Source of the DNA: Hamadaea tsunoensis DSM 44101 | GTDB taxonomy: Bacteria > Actinomycetota > Actinomycetes > Mycobacteriales > Micromonosporaceae | Direction of reading: 5' to 3' | Length of the DNA: 64,000 bases | NCBI RefSeq assembly: GCF_000428945.1 | Contig: NZ_AUAX01000022.1 | Coordinates: 88,828 to 152,827 of the forward strand | Part shown: piece after piece, positions 1-8,219 of the stretch | How the letters are laid out: every line of letters begins with the position of its first letter | Numbering within the stretch: the stretch's first letter is position 1 | Program-made: the position numbers and the translations under genes | The notes under the pieces: model-generated | What the model saw: the letters and a program-made list of their open reading frames with translations, nothing else | What the model was told of the DNA's origin: nothing | Database searches by the model: none

Positions 1-910
1 CGCCGAGCTGGACGACGTTGACGACGACGAGGGCGACCAGGAGCGCGACGGAGATGGCGGCCGCCGAGCCGAGGTCGAGCTTGATGAAGGCCTCGCGGTA
101 GATGACCATGACGAGCGAGGTCGTGGTGTTGTCGGGGCCGCCGCGGGTGAGGATCCAGAACTGGTCGAACGCGAGCAGCGAGCCGGTCGTCATCATGGTG
201 AGCACGAGGGCGATGGTCGGGCGCAGCAGCGGGAGGGTGACCCGGCGGAAGATCTGCCAGCGGCCGGCGCCGTCGATCCGGGCGGCCTCGTAGATCTCCA
301 GCGGGATGGCCTGCAGGCCGGTCAGCAGGATGAGCATGTTGAAGCCGGCGAACCGCCACAGCACGAGCAGCATGGCCGAGCTCAGCGCGGAGGTGCCGCT
401 GCCGCTGGTCCAGGAGATGTAGCCGTCGACCACGCCGAGCCACCGCAGGAACCCGTTGATCGGGCCGATCTCGTCGCTCAGCAGGCCGAGGAACAGCAGC
501 GAGGCGCTCGCGAAGCCGACCGCCATCGGCAGGAAGAACGCGGTCCGGAAGAAGCCCACGCCGCGCCGGCGCCGCTGGACGAGCAGGGCCAGGCCGAGGG
601 CCAGGCCGAACAGCAGGACCGTCAGCAGCACCGTGTACTTGACCGTGAACCAGACCGCCGAGCCGACCAGCTGGTTGTCGCCGATCTTCGTGTAGTTGTC
701 CGGCACGTTCAGCGTCGGCGGGGCGAGCAACGGCCACCGGTGCAGCGACATCCACACCACGAGCAGCAGCGGCACGACGAAGAACAGGCCGACCATGACG
801 GCGGTGGGGGCGGCGTAGAGCGCGCCGACCAGACCCTTTCTGCGCCTGCGTCCGACGGTTCTTGCTCTCTCTCGCGCCGGTGCTTTCGTGCGTTCGAGCA
901 CTGTGGACAT
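1..910 (-). CDS. Sugar ABC transporter permease (MalF/UgpA type), 3' end outside window
   Basis: Inner-membrane permease of a carbohydrate ABC importer. The ATG is at 910 and about 303 codons are visible before the window edge, so the C-terminus is missing. A basic N-tail (about residues 1-28) leads into a first membrane segment (LVGALYAAPTAVMVGLFFVV). Several more hydrophobic segments follow. The binding-protein-dependent permease signature with the EAA loop is clear: EIYEAARIDGAG, then W-x-x-F-x-x-V-T-L-P. It lies 60 bp downstream of the binding-protein gene on the same strand, so the operon is probably GH127, binding protein, permease, with a second permease expected beyond the edge. Substrate is inferred from the GH127 neighbour: beta-linked arabino-oligosaccharides or arabinose. 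Confidence 0.9.
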   Translation of the reverse strand, partial: MSTVLERTKAPARERARTVGRRRRKGLVGALYAAPTAVMVGLFFVVPLLLVVWMSLHRWPLLAPPTLNVPDNYTKIGDNQLVGSAVWFTVKYTVLLTVLLFGLALGLALLVQRRRRGVGFFRTAFFLPMAVGFASASLLFLGLLSDEIGPINGFLRWLGVVDGYISWTSGSGTSALSSAMLLVLWRFAGFNMLILLTGLQAIPLEIYEAARIDGAGRWQIFRRVTLPLLRPTIALVLTMMTTGSLLAFDQFWILTRGGPDNTTTSLVMVIYREAFIKLDLGSAAAISVALLVALVVVNVVQLG

Positions 911-970
911 TCACTGTCTCCGGGGGTCATGGGGTGGGCCGGCCGCTCATGGGGCGACCGGCCCCGGGGG

Positions 971-2251
971 TCAACTCTGTTGGAGGGACTTCGTGATCGC
1001 CGTGTTGCCCTGGGAGAGGGCCGTGGCGGCGTCGCCGAAGAGAGCCCCGCGCACGGTCTGCAGCCAGGGGCTCTGCGGGTCGTTGAAGGAGGCGTTGAAG
1101 TTCTTGGCGTACGGGGTCTTGCCCTTGGCCGCCAAGCTGTTGATCATGACGATCCGCGGGTCCGCCGAGGAGTACTTGTTCGACGCCAGGTCGGTGCGGA
1201 TCGGCACGCCCTTGTTCTTGGCGATGACCTCGACCTGGGCCTCCTCGGACATCGTCCAGTTGAGGAAGTCCCACGCCTGCGCCGACTTGGTGCTCGTGGC
1301 GCCGATGCCCATCGCGTCGCCGCCGACGAACGTCGAGTCGCCGCCGTCGAGGCCGGTGATCGGCGCGACGCCCATCTTGATGCCCTTCTCCTCGATCAGG
1401 CCGAGCCAGACCGACGGGCCGGGCGCGATACCGATCTTGCCGCTCTGCAGGGCGCCGAGCCAGGTCGGACCGGCCTCGTCCTTGGACGCCGGAGCGGCCG
1501 TGCCGTCGTCGTAGAGCGAGCGGTACAGGGCGAAGACGTCGGCCATCTCCTTGGAGTCGATCTTCGCGGTGGTCCCGGCGTCGTCGATGACGTTGCCGCC
1601 CGAACCCCAGACCGACGGCCAGAAGGTGAACTCCACACACCCGCCGCAGTTGCCGCCGAAGTAGGTGCCGTGCACGTCGCCGCCCAGCTTGTTGACCTTG
1701 CGGGCCTGCTCGGCGAACTCCTTCAGGGTCGTCGGCGGCTTCTCCGGGTCCAGGCCGGCCTTGGCGTACAGGTCCTTGTTGTAGAGCATCACCGACATGT
1801 CGATGGTGTGCGGGACCGCGTAGTTGCGCCCGTCCCAGGTCCCGGCCCGCACGTGCGCCGGCGAGACCTTGTCCTTCACACCGCTGGCCGCGAAGCGGTC
1901 GGTGACGTCCTGCCAGAGGCCCTGGGAGGCGTACTGGGCGGCGAAGACGACGTCCGAGCCGAACAGGTCCGGCAGGGACTTCGCCCCGGCCGCCGAGGCG
2001 AGCTTCGCCGGGTACTCCTCGTTCGGGTACGCCGTCACCGTCACCTGGTTCTTGTGCGTCTTGTTGTACGCCTCCGCGTAGGACTTCGAGACGGCCTCGG
2101 TGGCCGCCCGGGTCCACAGGGTGAGCTGCGCTCCATCGTCGACGGCCGCGGCGGACGAGGCCGCGGGGGTGTCCTTGCTGCAGCCGCCCAGCGCGGCGGC
2201 CAGCAGCACGGCCGAGAACGCCGCGGCCGCCTGCACTTTCCTCGATATCAC
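971..2251 (-). CDS. Extracellular sugar-binding lipoprotein of ABC importer
   Basis: Family 1-type extracellular solute-binding protein (about 426 aa) that captures sugar outside the membrane and delivers it to the permease downstream. The N-terminus has a short basic stretch (ISRKVQ), a hydrophobic h-region and a lipobox ending LGGC, so Cys24 is the predicted lipidation site. The start is taken as GTG at 2251 because GGAG lies 5 nt upstream. An in-frame ATG 15 nt further up would sit on top of that Shine-Dalgarno. The interior has typical MalE-like features (Y-N-K-D-L-Y-A-K-A-G-L, W-x-D-V-T-D-R-F). It sits between GH127 and the permease in one transcription unit. Ligand is not readable from sequence. 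Confidence 0.92.
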   Translation of the reverse strand: MISRKVQAAAAFSAVLLAAALGGCSKDTPAASSAAAVDDGAQLTLWTRAATEAVSKSYAEAYNKTHKNQVTVTAYPNEEYPAKLASAAGAKSLPDLFGSDVVFAAQYASQGLWQDVTDRFAASGVKDKVSPAHVRAGTWDGRNYAVPHTIDMSVMLYNKDLYAKAGLDPEKPPTTLKEFAEQARKVNKLGGDVHGTYFGGNCGGCVEFTFWPSVWGSGGNVIDDAGTTAKIDSKEMADVFALYRSLYDDGTAAPASKDEAGPTWLGALQSGKIGIAPGPSVWLGLIEEKGIKMGVAPITGLDGGDSTFVGGDAMGIGATSTKSAQAWDFLNWTMSEEAQVEVIAKNKGVPIRTDLASNKYSSADPRIVMINSLAAKGKTPYAKNFNASFNDPQSPWLQTVRGALFGDAATALSQGNTAITKSLQQS

Positions 2252-2308
2252 AATCGCTCCTTCCACCCGGGGTGGGTGATCAGGGTAGGGAGAGTTGCGG
2301 TCATGGGG

Positions 2309-4195
2309 TCAAGCCCTGGGGAGCCAGACCCGCATCGTCACCGGTCCTCGACGGCCCCACCGGTGGTAGGGCAGCAGCGGCAGGTCCGCCGCGGACCGTG
2401 GGCCGCCTGGCCGGTCGGTGGCGTAAGGCCAGCCGTCCGGGGCGGGGTCTTCGATCTCGGCGGCCACGTGCACGCCGCCGTCGCCGGCCGCCGGCCCCCG
2501 GTCGGTACGCACCCGGACGGTGTCCAGGTCCAGCCCGTCCGGATCAGCCTCGGCGCAGAGAACCAGGGGACCCGCCTCGACGGCGACGCAATCGCGTACG
2601 GCGTCGATGCGGGGGTCGGGGAAGGTGAACCGGGGACCCACCGGCAGGTGCAGCCGGATCTCGTCGCCCTTGCGGAACGTGTGCCTTGCTCGCAGGTGGC
2701 CGTCGAGGGCCAGCGGCTCGCCGTTGAGCGTCGCCGTGGCGCCCTTCGCCCACTCCGGTACGCGTACCGCCAGGGTCCACGGGCCGCCGTCGGCCTCGGT
2801 GACGGTCACGACGATCGTGCCGTCGTCCGGGTACGCGGTCGCCACGTCGACGCCGACCGCCCGTCCATCGTGGAGGGTGGTGCGGATCTCGCCGGGCGCG
2901 TACTGGTAGAGCCACAGGCTGTCGTCCACGACCCCGGCCACGTACGCGCCGAGGCTGGCGGTCAGCCGGGACAGGTTGGCCAGGCAGCAGGACACCTCGA
3001 ACCACGCGGCCCGGGGACCGCCGCCGAAGCCGAGCTGCTCCTCGTCGTCGGGGACCGCGAACGTGGGCGTCCGCTGGTGCAGCGTGTTGGCGTAGAAGAA
3101 CGACCGGCCGTCGTCGCCGAGCGAGGTCGCCACGACGTTGTAGATGATCCGTTCGATCGTGTCGGCGTACCGGGGATCGCCGGTGGCCAGCAGCAGCCGC
3201 CACGCGACCATCGTCGCCGCGACGCCGGCGCAGGTCTCGGCGTACGACCGGTCGGCCGGGAGGACGAAGTCGTCGCCGAACGCCTCGTCGGTGTGGCGCG
3301 AACCCATCCCGCCCGTGAGATAGGTACGCGTCGCCAGCGTCCGGTCGAACTGCGCGGCCAGGATGCCGAGCAGCTCGTCGTCGCCCGTCTCCACCGCGAC
3401 GTCGATCGCGCCGGCGGTGAGGTAGAGCGCGCGTACGGCGTGCCCGCGCAGCACCGACGCCTCGCGGATGGGCTGGTCGTCGCTGAAGTACGACGATCCG
3501 AACTGATGCGGCGGCAGGGTGCGGTGGCCGCGGCGGCGCAGGAACAGCGCGGCCTGGTCCAGGTAGCGCTGCTCGCCGGTGAGCCGGGCGAGCTCGGCCA
3601 GGCCGACCTCGATCTCGGGGTGCCCGCACACGGCGGCCAGCCCGTCCGGGCCGAACGCGGCGCAGACGTGGTCGGCGGCCCGCCGGGCGACCCCCAGCAG
3701 ATCCGTGTCACCACTGGTACGCGTCCGGGCGACGGCCGCCTGCAGCAGGTGGCCGACGCAGTAGAGCTCGTGCCCCCAGGACAGGTCGCTGTAGCGGGCG
3801 GCCTGTCCCGGACCCCCGAAGGCCGTGTGCAGGTAGCCGTCGCCGGCCTGCGCCGCGGCGACCATGCCGGTGAGCTCGACGATCTCGCGCTCCCGGTCGG
3901 CGCTGGGCAGCCGGCCGGACTCCCAGCTCATCGCCTCGACGAGCTTGTAGACCTCGGAATCGGAGAACTCCCGGCCCCGCCGGTCGACCCCGCCCGCCGC
4001 GCCCTGGGCGGCCCGGACGAAGTTGCCCGTCCAGCCCAGCTTGTCCATCCACTGGCGACCGTGGTCGAGGGTGGCCGTCCCGATGAGCCGCTGCCGGTCC
4101 GCCCAGAAGCCGCCGGTGATCCGTGACTCGCCGAGACCCAGCGGCCGGACGGCGGACCGGGACGGCACCACAGGCCGGCCTCCGGTGAGGTCCAT
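2309..4195 (-). CDS. GH127 beta-L-arabinofuranosidase (DUF1680 family)
   Basis: Cytosolic glycoside hydrolase (about 628 aa, no signal peptide) of the HypBA1 type, which releases L-arabinose from beta-L-arabinofuranosides such as those on hydroxyproline-rich glycoproteins. The family's zinc-cysteine catalytic apparatus is visible: Glu304 in HTDEAFGDD, E320-T-C322 and the Cys403-Cys404 pair in EVSCCLAN. The 16-residue spacing from Glu304 to Glu320 equals that between Glu322 and Glu338 of HypBA1. An upstream ATG at 4228 exists, but the ATG at 4195 has GGAGG six bases before it and is preferred. First gene of a unit with a binding protein and permease. Divergent from a LacI gene, with palindromes in between. 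Product specificity is family knowledge; regulation is inferred. Confidence 0.9.
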   Translation of the reverse strand: MDLTGGRPVVPSRSAVRPLGLGESRITGGFWADRQRLIGTATLDHGRQWMDKLGWTGNFVRAAQGAAGGVDRRGREFSDSEVYKLVEAMSWESGRLPSADREREIVELTGMVAAAQAGDGYLHTAFGGPGQAARYSDLSWGHELYCVGHLLQAAVARTRTSGDTDLLGVARRAADHVCAAFGPDGLAAVCGHPEIEVGLAELARLTGEQRYLDQAALFLRRRGHRTLPPHQFGSSYFSDDQPIREASVLRGHAVRALYLTAGAIDVAVETGDDELLGILAAQFDRTLATRTYLTGGMGSRHTDEAFGDDFVLPADRSYAETCAGVAATMVAWRLLLATGDPRYADTIERIIYNVVATSLGDDGRSFFYANTLHQRTPTFAVPDDEEQLGFGGGPRAAWFEVSCCLANLSRLTASLGAYVAGVVDDSLWLYQYAPGEIRTTLHDGRAVGVDVATAYPDDGTIVVTVTEADGGPWTLAVRVPEWAKGATATLNGEPLALDGHLRARHTFRKGDEIRLHLPVGPRFTFPDPRIDAVRDCVAVEAGPLVLCAEADPDGLDLDTVRVRTDRGPAAGDGGVHVAAEIEDPAPDGWPYATDRPGGPRSAADLPLLPYHRWGRRGPVTMRVWLPRA

Positions 4196-4214
4196 TCTCG
4201 CCTCCAAAATGTTC

Positions 4215-4228
4215 GTGACCGCGGTCAC
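4215..4228. promoter_or_regulatory. Perfect palindrome upstream of GH127 gene, candidate operator
   Basis: GTGACCGCGGTCAC is a perfect 14-bp palindrome centred on CG, as LacI-family operators usually are. It lies about 20 bp before the GH127 start, in the gap to the divergent LacI gene. Binding by that repressor is inferred. Confidence 0.45.
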
Positions 4229-4255
4229 TCCGTCGTGCTGGAAGCCACCATGCGC

Positions 4256-4273
4256 GCCGAAAACCTTTTCGGC
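4256..4273. promoter_or_regulatory. Second inverted repeat in GH127-LacI intergenic region
   Basis: GCCGAAAA and TTTTCGGC are perfect 8-bp arms separated by CC. It lies in the divergent region between the GH127 operon and its LacI gene. Could be an operator or a small hairpin. Confidence 0.4.
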
Positions 4274-4426
4274 AAGGTGCCTGTTCTGTTACGTCTCGAT
4301 AACGCGTACGCCGATGGACGGGACGTAGATCCCTGGGTTTACTGTGTCAGCGACGTGCTCGGCGGCCTGGTCTGGTCGAAAGGAGTCGTCGAAATCGAAT
4401 CGGCGGCGTTTCGTGGGAGGCCGGGC

Positions 4427-5443
4427 ATGGGCAGGAAGCGATCGACAGCGGTGACCCTCACCGACGTGGCCCGGCTGGCGGGCGTCTCCGTGGCCACCGC
4501 GTCGAAGGCGCTCAACGCCCGTGCGGAGGTCGCACCGGACACGCGCCAGCGGGTCATCCAGGCCGCCGACCAGCTGTCGTTCCAGCCCAACGTCCTCGCC
4601 CGCGGTCTGATCTCCGGGCGTACGCGTACCATCGGCCTGCTCACCGACGAACTCGGCGGCCGGTTCTCGATCCCGATCCTGCTCGGCGCGGAGAACGCCC
4701 TCGCGAACGAGCAGATGTCGGTGCTGCTGTGCGACGCCCGGGGCGACGCGATCCGCCGCCGGCACTACATCCAGACGCTCCTCGCCCGGCAGGTCGACGG
4801 GTTCATCGTGCTCGGCGACAGCAACGACGTCCGCCCGTCGCTGGGCAAGGACATCCCGGTACCCGTGGTCTACGTCTACGGCCAGTCGACCGACCCCAAC
4901 GACCTCTCGGTCCTGGCCGACGACGAGAACGGGGCGCGGCTCGCGGTGGAACACCTGATCGCGTTGCGGCGCAAGAGAATCGGGCACATCACCGGACCGC
5001 AGAGCTACCGCGCGGCCCGGGACCGGGTCGTGGCGCTGCGATCCGTGCTGGCCGAGCACGACCTGCCGCTCGTCGGCGGCGAACCGATGTACGGCGACTG
5101 GTCCCAGCGGTGGGGCCGGCACGCGACCCGGGCCCTGGTGAACGCGCACCCCGAAGTCGACGCGATCTTCTGCGGCAACGACCAGATCGCGTCAGGCTGC
5201 GCGCAGGCCCTGCTCGACCTCGGCCGCCGGGTACCCGAGGACGTCGCGATCGTCGGCTACGACAACTGGGCGGAGTTCGCGGCGGACTGCCGGCCGCCAC
5301 TGACCACTGTGGACCTCAACCTGGAGCAGCTCGGGGCGACCGCGGTGATGCACCTTTTCGCTGCGCTCGACGGGGTGGCGTCGACGGGAGTCATCCGGCA
5401 GCCGTGCCGGCTGGTCGTCCGCGAGTCCACCGGTCCCGCCTGA
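4427..5443 (+). CDS. LacI-family transcriptional repressor, GH127 locus
   Basis: About 338 aa. The N-terminal LacI helix-turn-helix starts near residue 9 (TLTDVARLAGVSVATASKAL), followed by the hinge helix (QPNVLARGLISG) and a periplasmic-binding-protein-like sensor domain to the end. The frame is open far upstream, but the ATG at 4427 has GGGAGG six bases before it and puts the HTH at the usual place. The gene is divergent from the GH127/importer unit, the usual layout for a local sugar-responsive repressor. The effector is unknown; an arabinose-containing mono- or disaccharide is the obvious guess. The following region has no gene for about 1 kb. Confidence 0.93.
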   Translation: MGRKRSTAVTLTDVARLAGVSVATASKALNARAEVAPDTRQRVIQAADQLSFQPNVLARGLISGRTRTIGLLTDELGGRFSIPILLGAENALANEQMSVLLCDARGDAIRRRHYIQTLLARQVDGFIVLGDSNDVRPSLGKDIPVPVVYVYGQSTDPNDLSVLADDENGARLAVEHLIALRRKRIGHITGPQSYRAARDRVVALRSVLAEHDLPLVGGEPMYGDWSQRWGRHATRALVNAHPEVDAIFCGNDQIASGCAQALLDLGRRVPEDVAIVGYDNWAEFAADCRPPLTTVDLNLEQLGATAVMHLFAALDGVASTGVIRQPCRLVVRESTGPA

Positions 5444-5512
5444 CCCCTTCTTCGCGGGGTTCGTCGCTCGTCGCTCGTCGCCCCTCGTGCGGGTTACCCC
5501 TCGTGCGGGTTG

Positions 5513-5531
5513 CCTTTGTCGCGACTGTCCG
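5513..5531 (+). repeat. Short dispersed motif RE4, copy 1
   Basis: CCTTTGTCGCGACTGTCCG recurs nearly unchanged at 8220-8238, inverted at 6279-6297, and in a weaker form at 5831-5849. In three of the four places a copy of the PE1 palindrome lies within about 100 bp. Confidence 0.6.
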
Positions 5532-5550
5532 ACTTGTGGACCGGGGCATC

Positions 5551-5624
5551 CGACGATCTTGCGCGAGTGTCTCGAATTTCGTCCGGTGTACCCGAAATGC
5601 CCGGACATTCGCGCAAGATCGTCG
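5551..5624. repeat. Dispersed palindromic element PE1, copy 1
   Basis: Left arm CGACGATCTTGCGCGAGTGT and right arm ACATTCGCGCAAGATCGTCG match except for one base. They enclose a 34-nt centre that itself has TTTCG/CGAAA complementarity. Three further copies are at 6320-6389 (inverted centre), 8333-8406 and 52398-52485. It can form a long hairpin on either strand. Confidence 0.85.
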
Positions 5625-5660
5625 AGGGTGTCGAGGGTGTCGAGGGTGTCGAGGGTGTCG
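5621..5660 (+). repeat. 9-bp tandem array next to PE1 copy 1
   Basis: GTCGAGGGT is repeated four times and then degenerates to GTCGGAGGG. The first unit uses the last four bases of the PE1 right arm. Confidence 0.85.
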
Positions 5661-5680
5661 GAGGGGCACGCTCGACGGCA

Positions 5681-5784
5681 TGATCATGCAACGTCATTCC
5701 GGCAACGGGGGCCGCTGGGCCTTGATCATGTAACGCCATATCGGCAGGAGAGCGCTTTCTTGCCGGAATAGCGCTACATGATCA
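5681..5784. repeat. Cluster of TGATCATG-type repeats with inverted pair
   Basis: Three related 25-nt units lie here: direct at 5681-5705 and 5723-5747, inverted at 5760-5784. Each begins TGATCATG and ends near CGGCA. The first and third form an imperfect inverted repeat. Confidence 0.65.
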
Positions 5785-6142
5785 AGAGGCTCGCCGTGAT
5801 CATGTCGAGCCCGCGGTCGGCCCGACCGGACTTTGTCCCGACTATCCGAAATGGGTTGGTGCGGGCCGGCTCTTTGGTGATCGTTCGCGGCTGGGATGTC
5901 GTTTTCGGGCCCGCTCCCTCGATCCATTACGGCTGGGATGTCGATAGTGGTCGGTCTGCTACATCTGGAGTGCTTTGAATCTTGGGCGAAAGTCGGGTTT
6001 ACATCTCGGCCGCTGTGGATCACGTCCAAGCCGCTCGATCGGAGGCCGCCTCCTGTGACGCGGGAACGATCTTCCGACAGGTGGGCCGAGGCTGCTAATT
6101 CTTGATCGTTTACGGCTGAGGTGTAATTCCGGCCCGATCTGC

Positions 6143-6249
6143 ATGATCGTTTACGGGTCAGGTGTAGCCAGGGGCGGTCAGCGCGCTCCGGAACCGTAAA
6201 TGATCACGCAATCGGCGGCCGTTTTCACACCTCACCCGTAAACGATCAT
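6143..6249. repeat. Long inverted repeat with 23-bp arms
   Basis: The arm at 6143-6165 (ATGATCGTTTACGGGT...) is complementary to 6227-6249 with a single mismatch. A related half unit lies at 6103-6125 and a short one near 6194-6206, so this is a decayed cluster of one repeat family. Confidence 0.7.
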
Positions 6250-6278
6250 CTCGCCGGCCGCCCAGCGATCATCCATAT

Positions 6279-6297
6279 CAGACAGTCACGACAAAGG
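6279..6297 (-). repeat. Dispersed motif RE4, inverted copy
   Basis: Reverse complement of the CCTTTGTCG-GACTGTC motif seen at 5513-5531 and 8220-8238, with two differences. It lies 22 bp before PE1 copy 2. Confidence 0.5.
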
Positions 6298-6319
6298 CAG
6301 CGGGCCCGGGAAGCGAGGG

Positions 6320-6389
6320 GCGATCTTGCGCGAATGTACCGGCATTTCGGGTACACCGGACGAAATTCGAGACATTCGCGCAAGATCGC
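6320..6389. repeat. Dispersed palindromic element PE1, copy 2
   Basis: Arms GCGATCTTGCGCGAATGT and ACATTCGCGCAAGATCGC are perfect over 18 bp. The centre is almost exactly the reverse complement of the centre of copy 1, so the two copies are inverted relative to each other about 0.7 kb apart. Confidence 0.85.
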
Positions 6390-6390
6390 C

Positions 6391-6437
6391 GAGAGAGGCG
6401 GGACAGGCGGGAGAGGCGGGAGAGGCGGGAGGGGAAG
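6391..6437 (+). repeat. G-rich 9-bp tandem array next to PE1 copy 2
   Basis: About four units of GGCGGGAGA, giving five runs of GGG in a row, end right at the stop codon of the GH43 gene. The array could fold as a G-quadruplex on this strand. Confidence 0.75.
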
Positions 6438-6438
6438 G

Positions 6439-7929
6439 TTACGAGGTGGGTTCGCCGGACGGGGCGGTGAGCGTGACTCCGGTGGCGACGGGCGTGCCGA
6501 AGTTCGGCGTACCGTCGGCGTTCCAGGTGATCTTCTGCGCCCGGGTCGTGCGGTTCATGTCGCAACCGCCGCTGGCCGAACTGTTCGCGTGGTAGACGAT
6601 CCAGTCCTCGGTACCGTCGGGCGACTTGAAGAACCCGTTGTGCCCGGGCCCGTAGACCCCGTTGGCGGTGGACTTCTGGAAGATCGGGTTCGGCGACTTG
6701 ACCCAGGAGGACGCCTGCAGCGGGTCGGCCCCGTTCCAGGTGAGCAGCCCGATCTTGTAGTCCTGTGTGGAGCAGTGGCTGGCCGAGAACGCGATGAACG
6801 TCTTACCGCCGTGCTGGATCACCTCGGCGCCCTCGTTCACCGCCCCGCCGACCGTCTCCCAGCTGTACGTGGGCGTGGAGAGCAGGTGGCGCGTACCGCT
6901 GGCGGTCCAGGGGTTGGACAGCGGCCGGATGAACAGCGGCTGGGAACCGTTGTAGTACGTGCCGAGCAGGTAGAGCTGGCCGTTGAGCTGCAGGATGCTC
7001 GGGTCCAGTTCCCAGGTGTTGTCCGAGGTCGGGTCGAGCAGGTCGGCCTTGAACGAGTACGGGCCCATCGGGTCGAGCCCGGCGCTCTCCAGCACGTGGA
7101 TGCGCTGCGTACCGAGGTTGTAGGGCTCCTGGCCGGCGACGTAGTACAGGTACCAGCGCGTACCGTTCGGTCCGGTCAGCAGGTGGAACTCGGGCGCCCA
7201 CATGGTGCCCGCCCCGTTCGGCCGGCTCAACGTGAAGATCACCTGGTCGGCCGCGGTCGCCAGCGCGCGCAGCGTCGTCGCCTTGCGCATCGTGATGGTG
7301 TTGTTCCAGGTCGTCGTGGCCAGGTAGTAGTAGCCGCTGTAGTACGTGAGCCACGGGTCGGGGCCGTGCAGGCTGAGCGGATTGGTGAAGGTCCCGCCAC
7401 CCCCGCCCCCGCCGCCGCTGGTGAACCCGGCGAGGCGCCACACCCGGCTGGTCGCCGTGGAGCAGGCCAGCTGTACGAGACCGGTGTTGCTCGTGGCGAC
7501 CCCGCCGCTCGGCACGATGCACTTGCCCGAGCTGACCGAGACGATGTTGTAGCCGCTCGTGCCGACCGCGGTCAGCCGCCACTGCTGGTTGGTGCCGCCG
7601 TGGCAGCTCCACTGGATGATCGTGGCATTGTCAGCTGTGGACGCACCGTAGACGTCCACGCACTTGCCGGAGTTCAGCGTCCCGATCGTGTAGGAGTCCG
7701 CCGATCCGGCCACCGGGGTGAAGGTGAAGTTCTGGTTGGTGCCGGCGTTGCACGCGTACTGGACGAGCTGCAGGCCGTTGGTGTTCGCGCCGTTGGGCAG
7801 GTCCATGCAGTTGCCGCCGTTGGTGTTCACGGCGGTGGAGGTGAAGGCCACGATCGCTTCGCTGCGAGCGGGGGCGACGAGGAGGGCGACGGCCAGCGCG
7901 GCCGTGCACAACAGGGCAAGACGTTTCAC
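6439..7929 (-). CDS. Secreted GH43 arabinanase/arabinofuranosidase with N-terminal ricin-type CBM
   Basis: Secreted 496-aa enzyme predicted to attack alpha-L-arabinofuranosyl linkages (arabinan side chains). Signal peptide about 1-24. A ricin-type beta-trefoil (CBM13-like) spans about 30-168, with the recurring Q-x-W/F ends of the three lobes. An eight-glycine linker at 172-179 precedes the GH43 five-bladed propeller. Visible GH43 carboxylates: Asp191 in HGPDP (base), Asp309 in ELDPS (pKa modulator) and Glu366 in NEGAE (acid). The start is GTG, with AAGGAC about eight bases upstream. Standing alone on its strand between two repeat islands, it fits the arabinose theme. Endo versus exo action cannot be decided from sequence. 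Confidence 0.88.
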   Translation of the reverse strand: MKRLALLCTAALAVALLVAPARSEAIVAFTSTAVNTNGGNCMDLPNGANTNGLQLVQYACNAGTNQNFTFTPVAGSADSYTIGTLNSGKCVDVYGASTADNATIIQWSCHGGTNQQWRLTAVGTSGYNIVSVSSGKCIVPSGGVATSNTGLVQLACSTATSRVWRLAGFTSGGGGGGGGTFTNPLSLHGPDPWLTYYSGYYYLATTTWNNTITMRKATTLRALATAADQVIFTLSRPNGAGTMWAPEFHLLTGPNGTRWYLYYVAGQEPYNLGTQRIHVLESAGLDPMGPYSFKADLLDPTSDNTWELDPSILQLNGQLYLLGTYYNGSQPLFIRPLSNPWTASGTRHLLSTPTYSWETVGGAVNEGAEVIQHGGKTFIAFSASHCSTQDYKIGLLTWNGADPLQASSWVKSPNPIFQKSTANGVYGPGHNGFFKSPDGTEDWIVYHANSSASGGCDMNRTTRAQKITWNADGTPNFGTPVATGVTLTAPSGEPTS

Positions 7930-8025
7930 AAGATCACGTCCTTGGGTAGGGCGGACAGAGTCCTGTGATGGAACGCGCCACTCGGCACAGTGGACGAACG
8001 CCTACCCGGCATCCCAGTGCGGATT

Positions 8026-8055
8026 GTTATAGCCGACGCCGGGGGTGGAGGGCAA
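8026..8055 (-). promoter_or_regulatory. Possible promoter for the GH43 gene
   Basis: On the minus strand TTGCCC is followed after 18 nt by TATAAC, about 97 nt before the GTG start. A plausible vegetative promoter in otherwise GC-rich DNA, but not a strong match. Confidence 0.3.
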
Positions 8056-8086
8056 CCCCCACAAGATCAAATTCAAGTTCTTCCGT

Positions 8087-8210
8087 TCCCGGGTTCGTCG
8101 ATCTCGCCTCCGCTCCTCCCGCGGGAGACCGTTCGGCCCTGGGGGGCCTCTCTGCCACCTGAGTGGGGCGACGCATCCTTCACCGCGGTCCGGTCACCGT
8201 TTCGCCCCGT
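8087..8210 (+). repeat. Dispersed direct repeat RE3, copy 1
   Basis: About 120 bp beginning TCCCGGGTTCGTCGATCTCG and ending around CGGTCACCGT is repeated in the same orientation at 63860-64000, with substitutions and a 10-13 bp indel in the middle. No coding sense was recognised in it. Confidence 0.8.
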
Positions 8211-8219
8211 CGCCCCCGG

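Larger units (their letters stand above)
5444..6438. other. Gene-free repeat island between LacI and GH43 genes
   Basis: Nearly 1 kb without a convincing gene. It starts with short duplications (GTCGCTC repeats and two copies of CCCCTCGTGCGGGTT). It then carries two copies of a dispersed 70-bp palindrome, two 9-bp tandem arrays, three TGATCATG-type half repeats, a long inverted repeat near 6143-6249 and several copies of a CTTTGTCGCGACTGTCC motif. GC content is visibly lower than in the flanking genes. These parts are listed separately. Confidence 0.8.

Noticed and set aside
740..4126. A 1128-residue open frame on the plus strand opposite the binding protein and GH127 genes
   Set aside because: Arg/Gly/Val-rich shadow with no domain, no plausible start signal, and it covers clearly real genes on the other strand. 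Expected from high GC at third codon positions.
5551..6437. Possible CRISPR array in the repeat island
   Set aside because: Tandem units are 9 bp without spacers, and the palindromes are few and irregularly spaced; no cas genes are present.
7384..7415. CCCGCC-rich tract within the GH43 gene as a regulatory repeat
   Set aside because: It simply encodes the eight-glycine linker between the ricin-type and GH43 domains.
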